Origin: Chryseobacterium daeguense DSM 19388
GTDB taxonomy: Bacteria > Bacteroidota > Bacteroidia > Flavobacteriales > Weeksellaceae
Length of the DNA: 64,000 nt
Assembly (NCBI RefSeq): GCF_000430825.1
Contig: NZ_AUMT01000008.1
Coordinates: 1 to 64,000 of the forward strand
Direction: 5' to 3'
The position numbers were made by a program, and so were the translations under genes. Below are positions 25,267 through 33,291 of the stretch, piece by piece (positions within the stretch are counted from its first letter, which is position 1; every line of letters starts with the position of its first letter). The notes below the pieces were generated by a model. The model was not told the origin of the DNA and searched no databases. It saw nothing but the letters and a program-made list of their open reading frames with translations.

Positions 25267-25620
25267 ATGGAGCGAAGACAGCCAAATTACAAATTAATCT
25301 ATAATGATATCATCAGCATAAAATGTCCTGGAAAAAAAGATGAATGTAAGCCGATCCTTAATAAGGAAGTAATATCAATACTCGATGTCATCAAGCTGAA
25401 TATAATTATTTTCGGGATCAATGATAAGGAAACGCATATTTTCAACCAGAAACACCGGTCTTATGATGAAAGCACCATTATAGAAATACTTGATTATCAA
25501 GCGAAAAACAACCTCAATAATACACAGCTTGCGAATCATTTCAAACTAAGTAGAAACACAGTGGCAAAATGGAAAAAGCATTTTAAAAACTGGCATTTGC
25601 ATTCTGTTAAGGTAAATTAA
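25267..25620 (+). CDS. Helix-turn-helix protein, partner of the preceding gene
   Basis: 117 residues. An N-terminal region of unknown fold (about 1-60) is followed by an OrfA-type helix-turn-helix near residues 75-105 (NNLNNTQLANHFKLSRNTVA, then KWKKHF). No catalytic motif is visible. The 17-base gap behind the first HTH gene and the shared OrfA-type domain suggest a pair with joint function. The gene precedes a kilobase of stem-loops that could be their targets, though this is only position. Confidence 0.7.
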   Translation: MERRQPNYKLIYNDIISIKCPGKKDECKPILNKEVISILDVIKLNIIIFGINDKETHIFNQKHRSYDESTIIEILDYQAKNNLNNTQLANHFKLSRNTVAKWKKHFKNWHLHSVKVN

Positions 25621-25712
25621 AAACACATTAGCATATAGTTTATTAAAATTAAAAAGGATTATTGGCTTTTGGAATATGAGCGTTATAACAAATCAGTTCT
25701 TCAGAAACCATA

Positions 25713-25766
25713 CCGGATCATGGAGTTTGTTCCCATAATCAAAACAAGTAGAGTTTGGAGATCCGG
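25713..25766 (+). ncRNA. Stem-loop candidate 1
   Basis: CCGGATC (25713-25719) pairs with GATCCGG (25760-25766), with an inner ATGG/CCCAT pairing. No T-run follows. Confidence 0.4.
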
Positions 25767-25851
25767 CAACTGCCGATAGAGCCTATTTATAGCCTTACTT
25801 AATGTAAATGCCTTTAGAAACACCAAATCATACAGTATATATCAAGTAGAA

Positions 25852-25916
25852 GTAGGACCAGAAAAATAGCCATTACTAAATCACAGTATCATTAGCATTG
25901 GCTATTTGCACCCTAC
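25852..25916 (+). ncRNA. Stem-loop candidate 2
   Basis: AAATAGCCA (25864-25872) pairs with TGGCTATTT (25899-25907), closed outside by GTAGG and CCTAC. Confidence 0.5.
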
Positions 25917-25951
25917 AAGGAAAAGGTTAAATAGAGTTTTTTATATAGTTT

Positions 25952-26027
25952 GGGGAAATATAGGAAGGGTTACTTTCGAGTAAAAATACAGCCCCTTATA
26001 AGATGGTTTCCTTTCCTATTCCACCCC
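25952..26027 (+). ncRNA. Stem-loop candidate 3
   Basis: ATAGGAA (25960-25966) pairs with TTCCTAT (26013-26019), with GGGG (25952-25955) opposite CCCC (26024-26027). Confidence 0.45.
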
Positions 26028-26083
26028 TTTCAGAAAAAGAATTAAATGAAAATATTCTCATATTATTAGTAAAGTGTGTGTGT

Positions 26084-26146
26084 ACAGGTATTGCAAACAT
26101 TCAGATTAATGTTCATCCCTATTACGAATGTTTGCATCCTGTTTTT
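26084..26146 (+). ncRNA. Stem-loop candidate 4 with T-run and TCATCCC loop
   Basis: TGCAAACATTC (26092-26102) pairs with GAATGTTTGCA (26126-26136), extended by CAGG/CCTG, then TTTTT. The loop holds GTTCATCCCT, like the loops at 28551 and 28803. Confidence 0.6.
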
Positions 26147-26190
26147 AAAAAGACAAAATCATTTCATATATCTTCATAATATTAAGTAAA

Positions 26191-26252
26191 AGTGGAAATG
26201 GGAAAGTAAATATCGGATCACTAAGATATCGGTATTTGCTTCCTGTTTTTTT
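26191..26252 (+). ncRNA. Stem-loop candidate 5 with T-run
   Basis: GGAAAGTAAATATCG pairs with CGGTATTTGCTTCC (one wobble), followed by TGTTTTTTT. The 5' strand is near-identical to candidate 8 at 28511. Confidence 0.6.
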
Positions 26253-26359
26253 AGATTAGAAAGTACATTTTTCATTCATATAAACATTAGGCAGTATTAT
26301 ATTAACCGAGATAGTATCTCATCGTGTTTTGTTGTGTTTTTTATAATATATATTGCCTG

Positions 26360-26390
26360 CTAAAGTTTCCGCATTTGCGGGAACTTTCAG
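26360..26390 (+). ncRNA. Stem-loop candidate 6
   Basis: AAAGTTTCCGC (26362-26372) pairs with GCGGGAACTTT (26377-26387) around an ATTT loop; no T-run follows. Confidence 0.45.
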
Positions 26391-26654
26391 TATTTATAAA
26401 GGTCCCATTTATACAAAGAAACATATTTCTCAATAATTTTATAAAATCTTTATAGTAAAAATAATTTTAAGCCTTAACTATTGAATAAAAATTAAACACT
26501 GTGATAAAACTAATCATCCGGATAATAAAAACCAACATCAAACCGTAAATTTAAATAACTGATAATCAAAAATATAATCTCCAATTGTAGTATAATTTGT
26601 ATTAAGAATAAGTACATAATAAGAATTTTTTATAACAATAAACACTTTATGATT

Positions 26655-26662
26655 TAATTTTG
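26655..26662 (+). promoter_or_regulatory. TAnnTTTG element for TPR-HTH regulator 2
   Basis: TAATTTTG lies 19 bases before ATG 26681; no clear TTG upstream. Confidence 0.4.
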
Positions 26663-26680
26663 TACGTTAAAACATGAATT

Positions 26681-28102
26681 ATGTTCCCAAGTTTTTATTT
26701 CAAAAAGACATTCTATTCATTATTTTTATTTCTGAGCATTTCCCTACCGGCACAAGACTATACTGTAGATGAACTTGACAGCCTTACAGAGCACTACAGA
26801 ATCAATGGTGATATTAATAAAAGTATAATCCTTAATAGAGAAGCAATTGCTCATTATGAGAGGAAAAAGAACACAGAAGGGGCAATTGGTTCATATATTA
26901 ATCTAGGAGGACTTCTCTGGTATCTGCATCAGTATAAGGAAAGCTTATATTATTTAGAAAAAGCTGAAGACCAACTCATTAAAACAAAAAACCCTTTTCT
27001 AATCGCCAAACTTCATGGAGAGTATGGTAGAAACTATGCCTCTTTAGGTCTCATCAGCCAGTCGACAGAGCATTTAAACAAAGCAATTTTCTATACAAAA
27101 AAAATTAAAAATGAGAAACAAAGAGAAAAATTACTCTATTATCATTATACCTGGAAGCTAAATAATTTTGAGGAACTTCATATCGTAGATTCTGTAAACA
27201 GCGTGCAGAGGAAAAGAATGGAGCTAACGGCACAGCCCCTCACATTTGTTCATATTGCCGAAAAACTTATGAAAAATAAGGAATTGGATTCTGCAGAAAG
27301 TTACCTTAATAAAGCCTTGGAAATTTCCGGAGACTACAGCCTTTATCAAAAATCAATGACACTGCTGGCTTTCGGAAAATTATATGTTGAGAAAAAACAG
27401 TATGAAAAGGCATTGGAATATTATTTTCAGTCGTTAGAGATTTCAAAGAAAATTTCCAGGAAAAATGATATTACAAATGCTTATAAAGCAATTTCGGACA
27501 CGTACAAACTCATGAATGACCATGAAAAAAAGAATGAATATCTCGAAAAATATTCCGATTCTAAAGACAGCATTGATGAATCTGAAAGAGAAGCATTAAG
27601 AATTCCTGTTGATAAAATCATTAACAACGAAACCAAAAAAGAAAAAAAAGAAAGAATCCAGGCTTACATAATTATAGCTGCTACTCTGCTGCTTTCAGCT
27701 ATTATTCTAATTATTCTTACAAAAAGACATACCAGAAGACAAAAGGAAACCGAAGAAATCATCATTGAAACCCTTCATGAAACAGATGAGCTTAAAAGTA
27801 AGTTAAACAACACCGCATTTGATGAATTATCTAAGCTTGCCAGCACCAACGATCCTTTTTTCCTTACCCGTTTCAAAGAGGTTTATCCTGAGTTTTATGA
27901 AACACTTACGTCCAGATATCCACATCTCACAGTGACAGATATTAGGTTTTCGGCTTTCCTCCGATTAAATCTTACTACGAAAACGATTGCCCAATATAAA
28001 AATGTCTCCATCCGTACTATTGAGTCCAGAAAATATAGGCTGAGAAAAAAATTAAACCTTTCATCCGATGTCGACCTTAACAAATGGATGATGGAACTTT
28101 AA
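26681..28102 (+). CDS. TPR-TM-HTH (LuxR-like) membrane regulator, paralogue 2
   Basis: 473 residues, same layout as the 18479-19927 protein: signal/anchor, TPR helices (about 30-300), membrane segment (about 327-345), coiled coil and a GerE-like helix-turn-helix (about 415-473). The region from NDPFFLTRFKEVYPEFYETL to KYRLRKKLNL aligns with the paralogue almost position by position, so the two arose by duplication. The HTH helices differ in surface residues (FLRLNLTTKTIAQYKNVSIR versus the Asn/Lys-rich version), so target sites may differ. It stands between two arrays of stem-loops and could control them, by position only. A strong terminator follows. Confidence 0.82.
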   Translation: MFPSFYFKKTFYSLFLFLSISLPAQDYTVDELDSLTEHYRINGDINKSIILNREAIAHYERKKNTEGAIGSYINLGGLLWYLHQYKESLYYLEKAEDQLIKTKNPFLIAKLHGEYGRNYASLGLISQSTEHLNKAIFYTKKIKNEKQREKLLYYHYTWKLNNFEELHIVDSVNSVQRKRMELTAQPLTFVHIAEKLMKNKELDSAESYLNKALEISGDYSLYQKSMTLLAFGKLYVEKKQYEKALEYYFQSLEISKKISRKNDITNAYKAISDTYKLMNDHEKKNEYLEKYSDSKDSIDESEREALRIPVDKIINNETKKEKKERIQAYIIIAATLLLSAIILIILTKRHTRRQKETEEIIIETLHETDELKSKLNNTAFDELSKLASTNDPFFLTRFKEVYPEFYETLTSRYPHLTVTDIRFSAFLRLNLTTKTIAQYKNVSIRTIESRKYRLRKKLNLSSDVDLNKWMMEL

Positions 28103-28127
28103 TAATTATAAAAAGTTACAATTTTAT

Positions 28128-28158
28128 AATCCTTTAATTATTTTTAAAGGATTTTTTT
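28128..28158 (+). terminator. Terminator of TPR-HTH regulator 2
   Basis: AATCCTTTAA pairs with TTAAAGGATT, followed by TTTTTAT. Confidence 0.8.
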
Positions 28159-28370
28159 ATACCTGATAAATAAATTCCTAAAATTTTTATTTATTACTTC
28201 TACTTCAATTGCACTGCATGTAAACTTACAATTATTTGATTATCAATAAATTAAATAAACTCAGTAGCAATGCAGTAACGGATTTCTCGTGGAAACACTA
28301 TACATTTGTCTCATCATTCTCAAGTTAGTATTAATAAAACACAAATTTGTTCCCTAATAAGGATTTCTCA

Positions 28371-28416
28371 AAATAGTGGGTGAAGAGCCGCTAGCAAATT
28401 GCTCACTATTTTTTTA
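28371..28416 (+). ncRNA. Stem-loop candidate 7
   Basis: AAATAGTG (28371-28378) pairs with CACTATTT (28404-28411), then TTTTT. Strong intrinsic-terminator form. Confidence 0.55.
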
Positions 28417-28510
28417 AAACAAGAGAATGCTGAATAAGGCTAAATTTAAAACATAATAAGGTTATTTTAAGGTTTACTTTTAATTATTAATAATTTACAA
28501 AATTAATTAG

Positions 28511-28590
28511 AGTGAAGTGGAAGTAGGAAAGCAAATATTTTAATGTAAGACTCATCCCGTTTGTATTAGGTATTTGCTTCCTCTTTTTTT
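28511..28590 (+). ncRNA. Stem-loop candidate 8 with ACTCATCCCG loop
   Basis: AGGAA-GCAAATA (28525-28537) pairs with TATTTGC-TTCCT (28571-28582), then C and seven T. The loop holds GACTCATCCCG. Confidence 0.65.
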
Positions 28591-28622
28591 AAAATGAAAA
28601 AAAGTTTGTTCATATAAGGGTA

Positions 28623-28670
28623 GAAGTAGCGTTGCAATGCAATGTTTATACAGCTCGCTACTTCTTTTTA
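28623..28670 (+). ncRNA. Stem-loop candidate 9
   Basis: GAAGTAGCG pairs perfectly with CGCTACTTC around a 24-base loop containing GCAATGCAATG, then TTTTTA. Confidence 0.55.
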
Positions 28671-28774
28671 AAAATAGAATAATTGTCGTTTGACAACTCA
28701 TATTCCGATTAGTTTTATAATTTACTTACTACATGTTGTTTTTTTTGAAGTTTGTTTCAGTAAGTAAATTCAAA

Positions 28775-28846
28775 GTAGGAACGTAAATACTTTAGAAAGA
28801 GACTCATCCCGCTCTTATAAAGGTTTACTTCCTGCTTTTCTTTTAT
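28775..28846 (+). ncRNA. Stem-loop candidate 10 with ACTCATCCCG loop
   Basis: AGGAA-GTAAA (28777-28787) pairs with TTTAC-TTCCT (28824-28833), then GCTTTTCTTTT. The loop holds GACTCATCCCG exactly as in candidate 8. It ends 15 bases from the converging oxidoreductase gene. Confidence 0.65.
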
Positions 28847-28860
28847 AGTTTAGCTGAAAT

Positions 28861-29895
28861 TTATTTAAATCTGGTCAAAGAAACTTCCTCATGTAAAGCA
28901 ATATCATTTTCTATGAAATCATATAAGCTTTTAGAAAAGTAACAGCCGTTTAGAATTCCCCGAGCCCCAAGTCCATTAAAAACATATAAATTTCCGTGTT
29001 CAGGATGTCTTCCTATGATTGGTCTTCTGTCTTTTACCGTTGGTCGGAACCCGAAATTAACTTCTTTTACTTCAAAATCATAAGGATAAAACTCAGACAA
29101 TCCTTTTACCAGCTGCTCTACGGCAGAATCGTCAATATGCTGATGAAGCTGTTCCCTGTCATACGTTCCTCCATAGAAATACAATTCCTCATTGGTTGGG
29201 AATAAAAAATGTTTCTTTTTAATAGTGATATTTTCAGGAATTGGTTTGGAAAGCTTTACTTTAATATGATGCCCCTTATTCGGAACAACTGCAATCTCTG
29301 AGAAGTAGGGATTATTTTTCACTCCCATTCCTTCACAGAATATAATATTATTAAATTTCAAATTCCTGTAGGTGGATTGGGAAAGATCAATTTGATCATA
29401 ATCAAATTTTTCTTTTATTATTTGGGATTTTTTTTCTAAAAAATTAAATAAACCGGTAAAAAATCCATTAACATCGAGTCTGGCAGATTGATTTACCTTT
29501 CCAGAATTAAAGTCGTTTTTTACAACCTCTAAATGATCGAATTTTTTGTCTAAAAAATGAACATGCTCATTATTTTCTGATTTTTTAATCCAAAGCTTCT
29601 GTTCATTTTCATCATGGAAAATCCTTCGAATAGATGCATGGATTAAATAATTTTTTCCAGTATATGATTCTATTTCCTGTAAGGTTTCTTTAAGAAAATC
29701 TATCTGCTCCTGGGCCTTCCAGAAAGTCGTAAATTTTTTCAGCACCACCGGATTGATAATTCCCGCAGAAACTTGTGAAGCGCTTTTTCTGCCCTCTGAA
29801 AAGACAATAAAAGACTTGTTATTCTTTACAAGCTGATGCGCAAAAAATAAAGCTGCATATCCATCTCCTACAATAATATAATCTACATTTTCCAT
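28861..29895 (-). CDS. FAD-dependent oxidoreductase (DAO family)
   Basis: 344 residues from ATG 29895 (MENVDYIIVGDGYAAL); upstream starts would run into the gldN terminator. The dinucleotide-binding motif is VGDGYAALFFA (variant GxGxxA). The family's later block is FGFRPTVKDRRPIIGRHPEHGNLYVFNGLGARGILNG, typical of DadA/MnmC-like enzymes, including an Arg-Pro-Thr substrate contact region. Substrate is not readable; D-amino acid or N-methyl-amine oxidation are family options. It lies downstream of gldN on the same strand but is separated by a strong terminator, so it probably has its own promoter. Confidence 0.85.
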   Translation of the reverse strand: MENVDYIIVGDGYAALFFAHQLVKNNKSFIVFSEGRKSASQVSAGIINPVVLKKFTTFWKAQEQIDFLKETLQEIESYTGKNYLIHASIRRIFHDENEQKLWIKKSENNEHVHFLDKKFDHLEVVKNDFNSGKVNQSARLDVNGFFTGLFNFLEKKSQIIKEKFDYDQIDLSQSTYRNLKFNNIIFCEGMGVKNNPYFSEIAVVPNKGHHIKVKLSKPIPENITIKKKHFLFPTNEELYFYGGTYDREQLHQHIDDSAVEQLVKGLSEFYPYDFEVKEVNFGFRPTVKDRRPIIGRHPEHGNLYVFNGLGARGILNGCYFSKSLYDFIENDIALHEEVSLTRFK

Positions 29896-29897
29896 AA

Positions 29898-29932
29898 TAA
29901 AAAAACCTGAGTAAAAATACTCAGGTTTTGTA
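29898..29932 (-). terminator. Terminator of the gldKLMN operon
   Basis: On the minus strand AAAACCTGAGTA-TTTT-TACTCAGGTTTT followed by TTTA is a near-perfect intrinsic terminator right after gldN. Confidence 0.9.
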
Positions 29933-29950
29933 TAACTATCAAGTGAAATT

Positions 29951-30889
29951 TTAGTAATTCCACATATCATTTTCCATTTGAAGGATTTGCCCTTTGATTC
30001 TGTCGCTTTCTTCAAGCTGCTCATCAGCATCTCTAGGAATGTAGTCTTTAATGACTCCATCACCAAGACCTGTTGAAGATTTGAAGATTACAGAAGAGAA
30101 TCTTCTTGCGTTGATCAAATCATCGAAAGATAAATCTGCAGATGTATTTTTTCTGTTGAAAACAAAGTTATTAGCTAAAATATCTCTTGCATTCGGGTAA
30201 TACACCCAGAAAAGATCGATCAAATCATTTGCTTCTTCGATAGGCTGCCCATCAGGACCTACTCTACCAATCATCTGAGGATCCGGCCCCATTGCAGCAA
30301 TACCCAAAGGTCTGTACTTCATAGCACCGTCTCTCTTGTCGATGAACCACATACCGAATACTTTAATAACTCTTACTTTATCAGTAGTTGTTTCATAAAC
30401 GTCGGTAAGCTCTTTTTTCTCCTGCTCAGTCAACTGACGTCCGCTGTTCAGGATATTTACAGCCTCATCATCTACACGTACACTTACCAATCTGTCTTTG
30501 ATCTGTTGAGGTGTAAGTCTTATAGAGAAGTTCTCATCGTCATAAACTTCCTTGATTTCTCCGCTTAATGCACCATCAAGTAAAAGTTTATATAATGATT
30601 TTGTTTCTGATGATAATAATCCATCAGGATTATTGTAGTAGAAAGGCTGATTGATCTTATCGTTCATATCAATCACTTCCCAAACAAACATGCTTTTAAG
30701 GATATCTTTTTCATCTACAAATCCGTATTCCAAAGGCTTTACTTTTTTGTCGATCACAGTATCTCCTACTTTCATTTTGTTCTCAGCTCTCATTTTTCTA
30801 AACTCTTCCGGAGAAGAAGCGTTCAGGATAGTCTGGGAAAACATGAATCCCGAAACTAATACTAAAAAACTGCTAATATATTTTTTCAT
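29951..30889 (-). CDS. gldN: Type IX secretion / gliding protein GldN
   Basis: 312 residues. A signal peptide (MKKYISSFLVLVSGFMFSQ) leads into the GldN/PorN domain, with PFYYNNPDGLLSSETKSLYK (about 82-101), MWFIDKRDGAMKYRPLGIAA and YPNARDILANNFVFNRKN. GldN forms with GldK a ring-like periplasmic/outer-membrane assembly that couples the GldLM motor to the type IX secretion channel. It is the last gene of the order K-L-M-N, 14 bases after gldM, and is followed by a clear terminator. Confidence 0.95.
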   Translation of the reverse strand: MKKYISSFLVLVSGFMFSQTILNASSPEEFRKMRAENKMKVGDTVIDKKVKPLEYGFVDEKDILKSMFVWEVIDMNDKINQPFYYNNPDGLLSSETKSLYKLLLDGALSGEIKEVYDDENFSIRLTPQQIKDRLVSVRVDDEAVNILNSGRQLTEQEKKELTDVYETTTDKVRVIKVFGMWFIDKRDGAMKYRPLGIAAMGPDPQMIGRVGPDGQPIEEANDLIDLFWVYYPNARDILANNFVFNRKNTSADLSFDDLINARRFSSVIFKSSTGLGDGVIKDYIPRDADEQLEESDRIKGQILQMENDMWNY

Positions 30890-30903
30890 AATGTTCTATT
30901 AGT

Positions 30904-32496
30904 TTATTGGATATTAATTAATACTGGTGAAATATTTCCAATTCTCTGATCACCTAAACCAGTAGCCGTAGCTTTGATTTCAAAAATATAAACACCGTCT
31001 CCTGGCCTTAAGTTCTTGAATAAACCAGCTGCCCCATTTAGTGAGTTACCCTGAACCTGTAATGCTGCTCTACCTGGCACTCTTACCATGAACGAAGTCA
31101 CGTTAAATGATACCGGGAAGTCAAAGTCTGGAATAACTGCTTGTAACTGCTGATTTTCAACTGATGTTGCAGGCATTGTTAAACTATTTTTACCTCTGAT
31201 CTGACCTTGTGGTGGAGGTACATTTTTAATTCTGTACTCAAATACCTGAGATAAAGCTTTACCATAAGGATCTGTACCAGATAAAGTAATCTTCAATACA
31301 TTTCCTGCACCTGGTCTTACATCCCACTTACCTGGACCTGTGCTCTTAACAGCAGCTCCCGGAGCAGATAATGAAAGTTTAGAGTTATCAGCACCTAAGA
31401 TAGAACCGGTAACCGGGTTATCAAGACCTCTGTACATTACATTCATCTTATCAGCAGAAAGTAATAAACCTTTTTGAAGTTTAACTTCCTGAGGACCAGC
31501 TATTACATTATAAGTATGTGTGAACGGATAACTTGTCACTTTACCAGTTGCATCAGCTAGAGAAATGTTACCACTTAAAGTGTGAGGACCGATTGCACTT
31601 GTATTAAGTGAAGCGAAACCTTTACCATTTTCCTGTCTGTTAACTCCTGACATTACTATCTTATTGCTATTAGAATAGTTTCCTAACATAATAACAGCTT
31701 CAGCAGGCTTACCTGCAACTACATCTACCGGAGCAGAAACAATTGCCTCATAACTTGAGAACTTGATACTAGCATCTACTTTTTCCTGTAACATTAATGC
31801 CAGGGCATCAGATTGTACATTTCTCGCATCATTCTGGATAATCTCTAAATTTGAGATCGCAGCAATTAGCGGCTGGTGGTAGAATTTATTCTGGAACCAT
31901 GTCTTTTCGTTTGGAGATTTTCCTTTTGGATATTCAGCAATTAAAGATTTATTAGCTCTTTCCACTAAATCTTTTAACTGAGGATTGTTTCCAAAAGTTG
32001 TATTAATATAATTTCTTACATCATCAATTCTCGCTTTCAGATCTGTAGCTCCTTTTGAAGGTGTATTTTCATCACCTTCTCTGAAGAAATATTCTGTAGT
32101 AGCTTCATTGTTATTTAATGCCGCGAAGTTTTCACTTACATCAACATCTTTTCCTGTTTTAGGATCTTTATCATGAAACTCAGAATTCTTTTTTAATAAA
32201 ACTTTGATTTTTTCCGCATCGCTTACCAGCAAGTTGATTTTATCTCTTAAAGTTTTATACTGCTCCCAAGGCTGCGCATAAGTATCCGGAACCTGCTGAG
32301 CTTTTGCTTCAAGAGTTTTTTCAAAAATCTTTTCGTTTTTCTTCTCAGTTAAAGATCTGGTTTCATTAAGAGCCTTTGTAGAGTCATAATATGATCTGAT
32401 GATTTCTGCATCAATGTTGAGGGCCATCATCGCGATGAACACCAAATACATCAGGTTGATCATCTTCTGACGAGGGGTCTGTTTTCCTTGTGCCAT
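30904..32496 (-). CDS. gldM: Type IX secretion / gliding motor protein GldM
   Basis: 530 residues. The start MAQGKQTPRQKMINLMYLVF leads into one membrane helix (about 13-30), then a long periplasmic part of four domains made of helices followed by beta sandwiches (about 225-530). GldM spans from the inner membrane to the GldKN ring and, with GldL, uses proton-motive force to drive secretion and surface adhesin movement. Neighbours gldL (53 bases upstream) and gldN (14 bases downstream) are in the canonical order. Confidence 0.96.
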   Translation of the reverse strand: MAQGKQTPRQKMINLMYLVFIAMMALNIDAEIIRSYYDSTKALNETRSLTEKKNEKIFEKTLEAKAQQVPDTYAQPWEQYKTLRDKINLLVSDAEKIKVLLKKNSEFHDKDPKTGKDVDVSENFAALNNNEATTEYFFREGDENTPSKGATDLKARIDDVRNYINTTFGNNPQLKDLVERANKSLIAEYPKGKSPNEKTWFQNKFYHQPLIAAISNLEIIQNDARNVQSDALALMLQEKVDASIKFSSYEAIVSAPVDVVAGKPAEAVIMLGNYSNSNKIVMSGVNRQENGKGFASLNTSAIGPHTLSGNISLADATGKVTSYPFTHTYNVIAGPQEVKLQKGLLLSADKMNVMYRGLDNPVTGSILGADNSKLSLSAPGAAVKSTGPGKWDVRPGAGNVLKITLSGTDPYGKALSQVFEYRIKNVPPPQGQIRGKNSLTMPATSVENQQLQAVIPDFDFPVSFNVTSFMVRVPGRAALQVQGNSLNGAAGLFKNLRPGDGVYIFEIKATATGLGDQRIGNISPVLINIQ

Positions 32497-32549
32497 TCTC
32501 TTTTCTTTGTTTTTTAATTAAGTAGTTAAATTTAGAAATGGTTTGGAAA

Positions 32550-33239
32550 TTAAGACTTCATAGCAGTTAACATACCGCCGTAAACTCTGTTTAAATTGTT
32601 TAAGTTTGAAGTTAAACCTTGTAGCTCCTGATTGAATTTTTCTGATTGCTCAGCAGACTTTTGCATATCTGCCACATATTTGTTAGCAAATTCTGATTGT
32701 CTTTTACCGCTTTCCAACTGCATTGCATATAAAGCATTCATGCTTTCCATGTGCTGAGCAGCTTTGTTTAATTGCTCATTATATTTGTGAGTAGAAGCTG
32801 AAACGTCAACAGTCTGGTTGATTTGGTCAACTGAACTAGAGAATTTGTCGATACCAGTTCTCAATCTTTCGAATAATTGAACATCTAATTTAGCATCCTG
32901 AAGCATTTTGTCCAATTTAGTTGAAAGAGAATTTTCCAATTCAGCAAACTGAGCAGCGTTACTTTTAGCTATATTAGAATGTAGTGGGTTTGGGTTAGCG
33001 TGCTTATCTAATAATTCCGGATAAACATTTTCCCAAGCATAAGACTCTTCAGATTTTGGCGGGTCGAAAGCGAAAATGATGAAGATAATCGCTTCTGTGA
33101 TAAGTCCCACTGTAAGAGCCATGTTACCGTTGATAGGTCCCAGAGTAATGTGAGTAATTTTAAGCCAAGCTCCAAGAATTACAATTGCAGCACCGAATGA
33201 ATAAAAGAAATTCATCCAAGCATCTTTAGTCTTAAACAT
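32550..33239 (-). CDS. gldL: Type IX secretion / gliding motor protein GldL
   Basis: 229 residues. Two membrane helices (about 10-30 and 38-58; FFYSFGAAIVILGAWLKITHI, then GPINGNMALTVGLITEAIIF) precede a cytoplasmic coiled-coil tail. A conserved Glu in the second helix (EAIIF) sits where the proton-carrying residue of the motor lies. Pentamers of GldL rotate around the GldM dimer in known structures. Confidence 0.96.
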   Translation of the reverse strand: MFKTKDAWMNFFYSFGAAIVILGAWLKITHITLGPINGNMALTVGLITEAIIFIIFAFDPPKSEESYAWENVYPELLDKHANPNPLHSNIAKSNAAQFAELENSLSTKLDKMLQDAKLDVQLFERLRTGIDKFSSSVDQINQTVDVSASTHKYNEQLNKAAQHMESMNALYAMQLESGKRQSEFANKYVADMQKSAEQSEKFNQELQGLTSNLNNLNRVYGGMLTAMKS

Positions 33240-33291
33240 ATAAGTTAGTTTTTTTAATGTTATAAATTGTTATGAAAAATAATGGTTGAAA

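Larger units (their letters stand above)
25621..26680 (+). other. Gene-free kilobase packed with long stem-loops
   Basis: No protein gene is supported, but at least six strong hairpins are visible: 25713-25766, 25852-25916, 25952-26027, 26084-26146, 26191-26252 and 26360-26390. Several share a 5' AGTGGAAG or GTAGG-type strand pairing with TTCCT or CCTAC, and two end in T-runs. They are listed one by one below. The last 290 bases are AT-rich and hold the promoter of the next gene. Confidence 0.65.
28103..28860 (+). other. Gene-free 750 bases with terminator and four stem-loops
   Basis: Between the TPR regulator and the converging oxidoreductase lie a terminator (28128-28158) and hairpins at 28371-28416, 28511-28590, 28623-28670 and 28775-28846, all with a T-run on plus. 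No protein gene is supported. Each may be a separate small transcript. Confidence 0.65.

Noticed and set aside
24785..25620. Complete insertion sequence
   Set aside because: No DDE catalytic domain and no terminal inverted repeats were found around the two HTH genes.
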